A stretch of DNA of 64,000 bases, taken from JACDAN01 sp036554945. Its GTDB lineage: Bacteria; Actinomycetota; Thermoleophilia; Gaiellales; Gaiellaceae. The stretch covers positions 1-64,000 of the forward strand of contig DATBMH010000077.1 in NCBI GenBank assembly GCA_036554945.1, given 5' to 3'. The translations under genes were made by a program, and so were the position numbers. Shown here in pieces: positions 54,820 to 62,660 of this stretch. Numbering within the stretch: the first letter of the stretch is position 1; each line of letters starts with the position of its first letter. The notes under the pieces are model-generated. The model worked only from the letters and a program-made list of their open reading frames with translations. It was not told the origin of the DNA and did not search any database.

Positions 54820-56273
54820 GACTCGTTCTTCCGGTCCCAGGCGGCCCGGCGGGCTGCCGAGCCGAGCCAGCGGCCCTCGGGCTCGACCAGGTCGACGGAG
54901 ACGATCGCCTCCGGCCTGATGAACCGGCCGTCGAAGAACGGCCAGCCGCCGTCGCTCGCGAGCTGCTCCACGACGTTCTTCGCGTGGTCCTTCGCCTCGG
55001 CGCTGGAGTGGAACGACCCGATGTCGACGCGGTCGCCGTCGGCGAGCCGCAGGACGACGAACCACGTCACGACCTCGTCCGCGTCGTCCGCGGTCGGCTC
55101 GACGGCCTGCGGCGCCGGCGTCTCGGCCACCACGGGCTCGGGTGCCACGACGGGCACGGGCTCGGGGGTGAGGACCGGCTCGGGCGTCAGGACCGGCTCA
55201 GGCGCGAGGACCGGCTCCGGCGCGAGCGCGGGCTCGGCGGCGACGGGCTGCTCGACCGCCTGCTCGACCGGCGTGAACGAGATCGCCACGGGCTCGGGCG
55301 CGGGCGGCTGAGGCACCGGCGTCTCGAGCACGGGCTCGGCGGCGACGGGCTCGGAATGCACGACCGGCTCGACGTGCACGACCGGCTCCACCTGAGGCAC
55401 GGGCTCTGGCTGCGCGACCGGCTCGGGCTGCGCGACCGGCTCGGGGGTCCCGAGCCAGAGGCCCGCGTCCTGGGCCGGCTGCGGCTCGACGACCGCGGGG
55501 ACCTCGGGCTGGAGCGGCGCGACGGGGACGGCGGGCTCGACCGCGACCGGCGCAGGCGCAGGGGCGACGACCGGCTCCGCCTGCACGACGGGCTCGGGCG
55601 CCGCCATCGACGCGACGGGCATGGGCTCGGGCGCCGCGACCGGCGCGGGCTCGGCGGCAACGCTGCCTCCCATGCCGTACGCGTGGTCGATCTGGCGGTG
55701 GAGCGCCTCGCGGCCGGCGACCACGAGGTGCGGGTCGCAGTTGAGCGCGCGGCGGACGTTCTCGAGGACGAGGTCGTTCGTCGGATCGGCGACGGCGACG
55801 ACCGGCAGGCCGTCCTGGAAGCCGATCGGGAGGATGCTGTGCAGCCGCGCCTTCTCGGCGGGCACCAGCTGGACGGCGGCGGGATCGACCGCGGCCGAGT
55901 CGAGCTGGACGAACTGCAGGCCCTGCTGGCCGGCGAGCAGCCGGCCGAGGTCGTTCTCGGAGACGAGGCCGCGCTCGAGCAGCACCTCGCCGAGGCGCTT
56001 GCCGCGCTGCATGCCGTCCTGGAGCGCCTCCTCGAGCTGCTCCTCGGTCAGCAGGCCCTCGCGGAAGATCAGCGTGCCGAGCGGCACGTCGCGCATGTCC
56101 GACACCGGCACCTGGGCCGGCGGCGTCTCGACCGGCGCCGCCACCGGCGGCTGGGCGAGCGGCTCCACCGGCGCCGGAGCGGGCGGTGAGAGCGTCAGTG
56201 GTGCGAGGGGGACTTCCGGCGCAGGCGCAGGCGCCTGGCCGAGATTGGGATCTCCGAACTCCGCAGTGGACAT
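54816..56273 (-). CDS. MshEN-domain protein with a long Glu-Pro-Val repeat region
   Basis: The 485-residue protein has an N-terminal Pro-rich linker, a MshEN/T2SSE N-terminal domain (about 60-200) and a long low-complexity stretch of EPV and APEP repeats (about 205-405), ending in a small folded domain (about 410-485). The MshEN motif R-L-G-x-x-L-x-x-x-G-x6-L-x3-L-x2-Q is complete (RLGEVLLERG at 93-102, L109, L113, Q116). The start at 56273 has AGAGGAAGG upstream; a longer TTG start at 56369 is possible. It lies beside pilB and probably binds c-di-GMP or another nucleotide. Confidence 0.85.
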   Translation of the reverse strand: MSTAEFGDPNLGQAPAPAPEVPLAPLTLSPPAPAPVEPLAQPPVAAPVETPPAQVPVSDMRDVPLGTLIFREGLLTEEQLEEALQDGMQRGKRLGEVLLERGLVSENDLGRLLAGQQGLQFVQLDSAAVDPAAVQLVPAEKARLHSILPIGFQDGLPVVAVADPTNDLVLENVRRALNCDPHLVVAGREALHRQIDHAYGMGGSVAAEPAPVAAPEPMPVASMAAPEPVVQAEPVVAPAPAPVAVEPAVPVAPLQPEVPAVVEPQPAQDAGLWLGTPEPVAQPEPVAQPEPVPQVEPVVHVEPVVHSEPVAAEPVLETPVPQPPAPEPVAISFTPVEQAVEQPVAAEPALAPEPVLAPEPVLTPEPVLTPEPVPVVAPEPVVAETPAPQAVEPTADDADEVVTWFVVLRLADGDRVDIGSFHSSAEAKDHAKNVVEQLASDGGWPFFDGRFIRPEAIVSVDLVEPEGRWLGSAARRAAWDRKNES

Positions 56274-56361
56274 GCCTTCCTCTCTCTGAAACTGGTGTGG
56301 GCCGACCGGATCGGTATCGGCGGCCCAGTTGGGCACGCCGTCACTCGAATGAGGGACGGAA

Positions 56362-58155
56362 TCAGACAAGGACGCGGCTCAGTTCCTCGAGTGACGTGAT
56401 GCCCGCGGCGACCTTCGCGAGGCCGTCGTCCCAGAGCGTGCGCATGCCGCCCTCCATGGCTGCGCGCTCGATGTCCTCGCGGCTGGCGCGGGCGACGGCG
56501 AGCGACTCGAGCTCCTCGGTCATCACGAGCAGCTGGTACACGCCGATCCGGCCACGGTAGCCGGTGTGGCCGCACCGCGGGCACCCCCGCTTCCGGTAGA
56601 ACGCCGCGCCGTCGGAGGCCGCGGCAACCTCGGGCGAGACCCGGTTGCGCAGCAGCTCGTCGATCGACGGGCTGTACATCTCGCAGCAGTGCGGGCAGAG
56701 CTTCCGCGCGAGGCGCTGGGCGAGCACTGCCGAGACGGCGGAGCCGGTCAGGAACGGCTCGACGCCCATCTCGTTCAGGCGCGTGATCGCACCCGGCGCG
56801 TCGTTGGTGTGGAGCGAGGAGAGGACGAAGTGGCCGGTGAGGGCGGCCTCGATCGAGATCTTCGCGGTCTCGGCGTCGCGGATCTCGCCGACCATCACGA
56901 CGTCGGGGTCGGCACGCAGGATCGACCGGAGCGCGGCGGCGAAGGTCAGGCCCGCCTTGACGTTGATCTGGATCTGGCTGACGCCGGGGAGCCGATACTC
57001 GACCGGGTCCTCGACGGTCACGATGTTGATCTCGGGCCGGTGGATCTCGGTCAGCGCCGAGTAGAGCGTCGTCGACTTACCGGAGCCGGTCGGGCCGGTC
57101 ACGAGCAGCGCGCCGCCCGGCTTGTTGATGATGTCCTGGAGCGTGTTCCGCATGCTCTCCTCGAGGCCGAGCTCCTCGAGAGTGGGCGCCGTCTTCGACT
57201 TGTCCAGGAGCCGCATGGCGATCTTCTCGCCGTCGACGGTCGGCAGGGTCGCGACGCGGATGTCGAGCAGGCGGCCCGCGGCGGCTGCGCTCAGCGAGAT
57301 GCGGCCGTCCTGCGGCTTCCGCCGCTCGGCGATGTCGAGCTTCGCGAGCACCTTGAGGCGCGTGATGACGCCGGCCGTCATCCGCTTGGGCACGCGCTGC
57401 ACCTCGTGCATGACGCCGTCGGTACGGAACCGGACGACGAGCGCGTCGACCTGGGGCTCGAAGTGGACGTCCGAGGCGCCCTCCTCGGCCGCCTGGAAGA
57501 TGATCGAGTTGACGAGCCGCACGAGCGGCGCGTCGGAGACGCCGTCCTCGGCCTCGAGGTCGTCGCCCTCTTCCTCCTCCTCGGGGACGAGCTCCTCCTC
57601 CTCGACCTCGAGCATCGCGCGGGCGCCGAAGGCCTCCGCGGCGCGCGCGAGGCGCTTGACCTCCTGGAGGATGTCCTCCTTCGAGGCGACGGCGATCTCG
57701 ATCTGCAGGCGGGTCGCGAGCTTCAGCTCGTCGATGGCGTTGACGTTCTGCGGGTCGGCGATCGCGATGCGCAGGATCCCGCCCTCGATCGCGTACGGGA
57801 TGGCCACGATCCGCTCCAGCACGTGCAGGGGGAGCTCCTTGGCCGCGTCGGCCGAGACGCCGGTCTCGAGCAGGTCGACGACGGGCATCCCGAAGCGCGC
57901 GGACAGCGCGCTCGCGACGCGCTCCGGCGCGGCGAGGCCCTCGTCCACGAGCGCCTGCGCGAACGAGGTCGTCTTGCCGGAGGAACGGGCGAGCGTGACG
58001 TCCGCGGGCGAGAGCAGTCCGGTCTGCTCGATCACGTCCGCGACCAGCTCGGCGACCGCGTTGACCGGGAAGGCAGGCCGAAGCGCGCCCGCAGCGGAGC
58101 CCTCGGTCTCCTCAGCCGCAGGAGTCCGCAGTTGAGCTGGTCGATCCAGCGCCAT
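56362..58155 (-). CDS. Type IV pilus/type II secretion assembly ATPase (PilB/GspE)
   Basis: The 597-residue ATPase powers pilus extension. It has an N-terminal MshEN-like domain (about 30-170), an acidic linker (EEEEL and EEEEEGDD, about 185-205), Walker A GPTGSGKS (354-361), Walker B VVMVGEIRDAET (419-430) and a zinc site built from CPHCC (487-491) and CPRC (525-528). The nucleotide-binding motif of the N-domain is degenerate (SFAQALVDEG in place of RLG...G). The start at ATG 58155 has no clear ribosome-binding site. Confidence 0.94.
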   Translation of the reverse strand: MALDRPAQLRTPAAEETEGSAAGALRPAFPVNAVAELVADVIEQTGLLSPADVTLARSSGKTTSFAQALVDEGLAAPERVASALSARFGMPVVDLLETGVSADAAKELPLHVLERIVAIPYAIEGGILRIAIADPQNVNAIDELKLATRLQIEIAVASKEDILQEVKRLARAAEAFGARAMLEVEEEELVPEEEEEGDDLEAEDGVSDAPLVRLVNSIIFQAAEEGASDVHFEPQVDALVVRFRTDGVMHEVQRVPKRMTAGVITRLKVLAKLDIAERRKPQDGRISLSAAAAGRLLDIRVATLPTVDGEKIAMRLLDKSKTAPTLEELGLEESMRNTLQDIINKPGGALLVTGPTGSGKSTTLYSALTEIHRPEINIVTVEDPVEYRLPGVSQIQINVKAGLTFAAALRSILRADPDVVMVGEIRDAETAKISIEAALTGHFVLSSLHTNDAPGAITRLNEMGVEPFLTGSAVSAVLAQRLARKLCPHCCEMYSPSIDELLRNRVSPEVAAASDGAAFYRKRGCPRCGHTGYRGRIGVYQLLVMTEELESLAVARASREDIERAAMEGGMRTLWDDGLAKVAAGITSLEELSRVLV

Positions 58156-58308
58156 AACCCAAACGAGGTAATCGGCAGGTGACTCGAATCCCTTGAACCG
58201 ATCACTCGCGCGGGGAATACGCGGAAACGCCGTCGCGCCGATATCGCTCGTGCAAGCACCGGAGAGAGAGAACGGCGGAGCGGTCACGCCGATGTCAGGG
58301 AGGTTCGC

Positions 58309-59571
58309 GTGACCCCGAAGAGCTCGACGCCGCACATCGCCCCGAAAACGGTTTCCGCCGCGCCCCGCGAGGGTGAGCGCGGCCAGGCGCTCGTCATGGT
58401 CGTCCTGTTCCTGTTCGTGCTGCTCGGGATGGCGGCGATGGTCATCGACGTCGGCTACGCCTACTACGCCCATCGCTCCCTCCAGGCCCAGGCCGACGCC
58501 GCCGCGCTGGCCGGCGCCCAGGAGCTCCCCGACCCGACCCGCGCGCAGGCCGTCGCCTACGAGTACAGCGGCGAGCCCGGCGCGAAGAACGCGCGTGAGA
58601 ACGTCCGCGACGTGACGGTCGAGGTGCGCACGAAGTGCCTCACGAAGATCCCCGGCTGCGATCCGGTGAACGCCGTGACCGTGACCGAGCGCGCGGAGGT
58701 GAACACGCTCTTCGCGGGCGTCCTCGGGATCGACAAGTTCAACATCAGCGTCAAGTCGACCGCCTGCTCACCGTGCGGAACGAAGCCGCTCGACCTGATG
58801 CTCGTCCTCGACCGGACGGGGTCGATGTGCCAGGACCACTGGGGCAACAACGATCCCAACTGCACGGACCTCAAGAACGCCCAGGAGGGCATGCGGACGT
58901 TCCTGACCATGTTCTCCTCGAACCTGCAGTGGGTCGGCCTCGCAGCCCTCCCGCCCGCGACCTCGCGTAGCAGGCGCTGCAACACGCCGGACACGCCCGC
59001 GTACGACAGCAAGTCCTCGCCCTACGTGCTCGTTCCCCTGTCGCAGGACTACACGCGTGCCGACGGCAACCTGAACCAGAACTCCGACCTCGTGAAGACG
59101 ATCGACTGCCAGAAGGGCGGCGGCCGGACCGCCTACGCGAACGCGCTCGAGGCGGCCCAGGCCGAGCTCGACCTGCACGGTCGGCCGGACGTGAAGGACA
59201 TCATCATCTTCCTCTCCGACGGCGCCGCGAACGTCGGGCCGACGTACTACCCGACGACGTCGCCGTACCGCCGGCGACCGTGCGCGCAGGGCGTCGCCTC
59301 GGCGGCGGTGATCAAGAACCGCGGGACGATCATCTACTCGATCGGCTACGACCTCGACGCTCTGAACGGCGGCGCCAACGAGTGCCAGTCGTACACCGGC
59401 GCCGACGAGTCCCCCGCGATCACGGCGTACTCGGCGCTGCAGCAGATCGCGTCCGCGCCGGGGACGTTCTACGACAAGCCGTCGCCCGGCCAGCTCCGCA
59501 CGATCTTCACGGACATCGCAGCGGACATCGCCAAGGGCACCTCGGCCCTGATCGACAACGACATCTCGTAG
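58309..59571 (+). CDS. TadG-like pilus protein with a vWA domain
   Basis: The 420-residue protein begins with a TadE/TadG-type segment: ERGQALVMVVLFLFVLLGMA and DADAAALAGA-like residues, with one membrane helix (about 27-48). A von Willebrand A-like domain follows, with DRTGSM as the metal-site motif (Thr in place of the usual Ser) and IIFLSDGAANVG. Such proteins are surface-exposed parts of Tad-type pili and may bind ligands. GTG at 58309 has GGGAGG upstream. Confidence 0.9.
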   Translation: MTPKSSTPHIAPKTVSAAPREGERGQALVMVVLFLFVLLGMAAMVIDVGYAYYAHRSLQAQADAAALAGAQELPDPTRAQAVAYEYSGEPGAKNARENVRDVTVEVRTKCLTKIPGCDPVNAVTVTERAEVNTLFAGVLGIDKFNISVKSTACSPCGTKPLDLMLVLDRTGSMCQDHWGNNDPNCTDLKNAQEGMRTFLTMFSSNLQWVGLAALPPATSRSRRCNTPDTPAYDSKSSPYVLVPLSQDYTRADGNLNQNSDLVKTIDCQKGGGRTAYANALEAAQAELDLHGRPDVKDIIIFLSDGAANVGPTYYPTTSPYRRRPCAQGVASAAVIKNRGTIIYSIGYDLDALNGGANECQSYTGADESPAITAYSALQQIASAPGTFYDKPSPGQLRTIFTDIAADIAKGTSALIDNDIS

Positions 59572-59579
59572 GTCTCACG

Positions 59580-59594
59580 CGGCCCTGCGGGCCG
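59580..59594. repeat. Hairpin CGGCCC-TGC-GGGCCG
   Basis: A perfect six-base stem with a three-base loop sits nine bases after the TadG-like gene. No T-run follows. Confidence 0.6.
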
Positions 59595-59600
59595 CTCCAT

Positions 59601-59628
59601 TGGCCGGAAGTCTCACGACTTCCGGCCA
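59601..59628. repeat. Hairpin TGGCCGGAAGTC-TCAC-GACTTCCGGCCA
   Basis: A perfect 12-base stem with a TCAC loop lies between convergent genes. It is the longest perfect stem found in the window. No T-run follows, so its role as a terminator is uncertain. Confidence 0.7.
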
Positions 59629-59645
59629 CCGTCTGGAGCCGGGCA

Positions 59646-59660
59646 GAGCGCTTCGCGCTC
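59646..59660. repeat. Hairpin GAGCGC-TTC-GCGCTC
   Basis: A perfect six-base stem with a three-base loop lies in the same palindrome-rich gap. Confidence 0.6.
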
Positions 59661-59709
59661 GCGCGGCGGCGGATCTTGCCCGGGGTTCCTTCTCGAGGTG
59701 ACCGCGGCG

Positions 59710-59734
59710 GAGGAACGGGCCGAGCCCGTTCCTC
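59710..59734. repeat. Palindromic hairpin GAGGAACGGGC/GCCCGTTCCTC (copy 2)
   Basis: The arms are identical to those at 37775-37799; only the three-base loop differs (CGA instead of TTC). GGCAAG follows nearby in both copies. Confidence 0.7.
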
Positions 59735-59744
59735 GGCGGGGCAA

Positions 59745-59814
59745 GTAACACTGTGTTACTAGCTCTGGTCGCGCTGGTACCAGGGCCGTTTCCTGCCTAG
59801 TAACACTGTGTTAC
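59745..59814. repeat. Paired GTAACAC-T-GTGTTAC palindromes (locus 2)
   Basis: Perfect palindromes lie at 59745-59759 and 59800-59814, 55 bases apart. The first is followed by TAGCTCTGG and the second by TAGG and TTTCGCG, matching locus 1 (52246-52316). Here they lie between the 3' ends of two convergent genes. Confidence 0.75.
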
Positions 59815-59829
59815 TAGGGTTTCGCGGCG

Positions 59830-60573
59830 CTAGGTCAGCAGCGTGAGGTACGCGTCGAGGAGGGCGTCGCCCCAGAAGAGCGCGACGACCGAGCCGAGCG
59901 CGAGGAACGGGCCGAAGGGGATGCCCATCTTCCGCGCTTTCGAGCCATGGCGGGCGAGCAGGACGACGGCGGGGACGAGCGCGAAGATCATCCCGAGCAT
60001 CAGCGCGACCGTGACGGCCTTGCCGAGCGCGGCGCCCATCAGGAGCGCCAGCTTCACGTCGCCCATCCCCATCCCGGCCGGATAGGCCAGCACGGCGAGG
60101 AACAGGAAGCCGGACGCGCCGAGCGCGGCCAGCGCCCACTCCGGGCTCGGCTCGAGCAGCGTCTGCGCCGCGAGCACGATGGCGAAGGACGGCAGGACGA
60201 TCCGGTTCGGGATGATTCGGTGCGTCAGGTCGATCGCCGAGACCGCCACCAGCACCGCGCAGAAGAACGCGTAGACCGCGGTCTGCAGGGTCAGGCCGAA
60301 GGCGAAAACGCAGCCGGCGACAAGGACCGCGGTCGCCAGCTCCACGGCCGGGTAGAGCGCGCTGATCCGCACGCCGCACGAGCGGCAGCGGCCGCGCAGG
60401 AGGAGCCAGGAGAGGACCGGCACGTTGTCCCGCCGCGCGATCGGCGTCCCGCAGGACATGCACGCGGAGGCGGGCTTCACGATCGACGTCCTGCGCGGCA
60501 CGCGCGCTGCGACGACGTTCAGGAAGCTGCCGAGCGCGAGGCCCGGCGCGAGTGACACGAGAGCGAGCTCCAT
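59830..60573 (-). CDS. Prepilin peptidase (A24 family)
   Basis: The 247-residue membrane protease processes prepilins. It has LGSFLNVVAARVPRR, a zinc-type CMSCG and CRSCG pair, the aspartate motifs AIDLTHRIIPN and GMGDVKL, and about six membrane helices. ATG at 60573 has GAGGG upstream. It lies among genes for pilus proteins and likely matures them. Confidence 0.95.
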   Translation of the reverse strand: MELALVSLAPGLALGSFLNVVAARVPRRTSIVKPASACMSCGTPIARRDNVPVLSWLLLRGRCRSCGVRISALYPAVELATAVLVAGCVFAFGLTLQTAVYAFFCAVLVAVSAIDLTHRIIPNRIVLPSFAIVLAAQTLLEPSPEWALAALGASGFLFLAVLAYPAGMGMGDVKLALLMGAALGKAVTVALMLGMIFALVPAVVLLARHGSKARKMGIPFGPFLALGSVVALFWGDALLDAYLTLLT

Positions 60574-60622
60574 CCCCTGCCCTCTATCGGCAGAACAGCC
60601 GCCGAGTTGAGATCGCCGACGA

Positions 60623-60637
60623 GCGGGCTTTGCCCGC
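60623..60637. repeat. Hairpin GCGGGC-TTT-GCCCGC
   Basis: A perfect six-base stem lies between the prepilin peptidase and PilX-like genes. No T-run is present on either strand. Confidence 0.5.
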
Positions 60638-60656
60638 CACGACGAGCGGAGCGGCG

Positions 60657-62597
60657 CTAGCCGCTCTGCACGAGCGGCGCGACGAGGAAGTCGCCGGCCG
60701 TCTCGGGGTCGGCGTAGACCTGTCCGTCGACGAGCGAGCCGAGAGGCGGCCACGTGTAGTACGTCGGCCAGCCGAAGCCGTCGGCGGGCAGGGAGATCGT
60801 GTCGCAGATCACCGGGCCGCTGACGTGGAAGTTCTGGTGGATCGCGCACTCGCCCTTCGCGTAGATGATCCCCTGGAGGCCAGAGGGCTCGTCCGCCTCC
60901 TGCGTGGCGCCCTGGTCGTACTCGGCGTCGCCGCCGGAGAGCACGATCAGCATGTTCTGGGTGGGATCCCAGTTCTGCATGCCCTCGGTGATGCAGTTCG
61001 TGTTGCCGGACCCGCCCGCGCAGACGATCTCGTCGTACTCGATGTCGTCGGCCGCGTAGATGATCCCGCGCCCCTGGTAGTGGACGATCGTCCCATCGTC
61101 GTCGAAGCGCATGTCGCCGTCGATGAAGATCGTCCCGTCGACCTTGAGCACCCGCGTCAGGTGGTTCCACGAGACCTCGCCGAGCAGCGTCCCCTCCGCA
61201 TCGTGTACCTGGCAGGTGTAGCTCGAGCCTTCAGGCGTGATCTCGGGTGAGCCCGGCCGGCTTGCGTTGTACGTCGTGTCGTTGTCGAACCCACCGGGGA
61301 AGCTGCCGGTCGTGCAGTAGTGCATCGGCCCCGGCATCGCGTTGTCGTACCAGTAATCGAGGTCGATCTGCGGCTTGGCGAGCGTCTCGGGCGTCTGCGT
61401 GACCGTGCCGGCGTAGACCTTGTCGACGGTGCTGCACGGCGCGTGGGAGGACTGGCCGCCGTACGTGCAGGTCCCGGCGACGTAGGCGCCGAGCACCGGT
61501 GCGCCGAGCAGGCCGATGCTCGTCGACGGGGCGAGCTCGTAGTAGACGGTGATCTGGATGTGGTCGACGGAGGCCGTCACCGAGCTCCCTGCGTCGTTGT
61601 CGACCCGGAAGCGCAGCCCGAAGTTCCCGGCGTTCACCTCTGCCGGTGTCCACGTCGTTCCCCAGAGGTCGAACGAGCCGCCGTACGTGCGGATCGAGTC
61701 GGACGCGTTCCAGTCGCCGCTGGAGGCGTGGTCCGACCCGAGGGCCGTCCCGTTCTTCATGAGGTAGACGTCGCGGTCGCCGATCGCTCCGGACGTCGAG
61801 GCGCCGCGTTCCACCGACACGCGGATGCCCGTCACGATCGCGTCGGTCGGGACCGAGAAGCCGAAACCGGACGCGTCGAGGTTGGCGCTCAGCCCGTTGC
61901 CCGACACGCTGGTCGTCGCGCGTGCGTTGTCGCTCGCGCCGATGTTCCCGGAGCTCGTCCAGCCGGTGCCCGCGCCGGCCGAGCGCGTCGAGCTCGTCGC
62001 GGTGCCGCCCGACATGATCACGTTGCCGCCCGCCTCGACGCGCGAGTCGGCCCCGATGATCTTGGCGGTGCCCTGCATGCAGATGTCGCCGCGGGCCGAG
62101 ATCGAGGTCGGGATCGTGACGTCGCGGATCTCGAGACAGACGTCTTCGTTGTCGTGGTAGAAGCGGCTCCAGGCGGAGACGCTCGCGCCCTCGTTCACAC
62201 CGAACACCTGGGCCGTCCGTGTGAGCCTCCGAGTGATCTGCCCCGCGCCGGTGGGGTTGTCCATGATCCCGGTCGCCGTGATCGTCCAGACGGAGCCCGA
62301 GAGGACGCCCTTGTAGCGCACCTTCCCGCCCTCGACGACGACCTCGCGCTCCGGCGTGAGCGCGTTCGCCTGCATGGGGTCGAGCGTGTTGTTGAGGACG
62401 GACAACGCCTCGGCGACGCCGGCCTCGGCCAGCGAGTACGCGATCTCCGCGTCCTTGGAGTACTCGGAGCTGCGGGCGTTCTCGGACGTGTAGACGTAGG
62501 CGCCGGTGCCCGCGACCGTGAAGACGCTCAGCACGCCGAGCGACACGATCAGCGAGATCCCGTCCTCCCTCCACAGGTGTCGAAGCAAGCGCCGCAT
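60657..62597 (-). CDS. PilX-like pilus-associated adhesin with a repeated beta domain (first of a tandem pair)
   Basis: The 646-residue protein begins with a prepilin-like segment (REDGISLIVSLGVLSVFTVAG) and SLAEAGVAEALSVL, as in PilX-type minor pilins. A beta-rich domain (about 230-355) with DIGDRDVYLMKNGTALG-type residues and LWGTTWTPAEVN follows, then a Cys-containing region and a C-terminal domain (about 450-646) with GRGIIYAADDIEYDEIVCAGG. It shares most of this with the gene at 62661. It is probably displayed on the pilus. Confidence 0.85.
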   Translation of the reverse strand: MRRLLRHLWREDGISLIVSLGVLSVFTVAGTGAYVYTSENARSSEYSKDAEIAYSLAEAGVAEALSVLNNTLDPMQANALTPEREVVVEGGKVRYKGVLSGSVWTITATGIMDNPTGAGQITRRLTRTAQVFGVNEGASVSAWSRFYHDNEDVCLEIRDVTIPTSISARGDICMQGTAKIIGADSRVEAGGNVIMSGGTATSSTRSAGAGTGWTSSGNIGASDNARATTSVSGNGLSANLDASGFGFSVPTDAIVTGIRVSVERGASTSGAIGDRDVYLMKNGTALGSDHASSGDWNASDSIRTYGGSFDLWGTTWTPAEVNAGNFGLRFRVDNDAGSSVTASVDHIQITVYYELAPSTSIGLLGAPVLGAYVAGTCTYGGQSSHAPCSTVDKVYAGTVTQTPETLAKPQIDLDYWYDNAMPGPMHYCTTGSFPGGFDNDTTYNASRPGSPEITPEGSSYTCQVHDAEGTLLGEVSWNHLTRVLKVDGTIFIDGDMRFDDDGTIVHYQGRGIIYAADDIEYDEIVCAGGSGNTNCITEGMQNWDPTQNMLIVLSGGDAEYDQGATQEADEPSGLQGIIYAKGECAIHQNFHVSGPVICDTISLPADGFGWPTYYTWPPLGSLVDGQVYADPETAGDFLVAPLVQSG

Positions 62598-62660
62598 GAC
62601 CCCAGGAAGGGTTTCGGCATGAACACGGTATGAATCGATCCCCCGTTGGGGGACGGGCCG

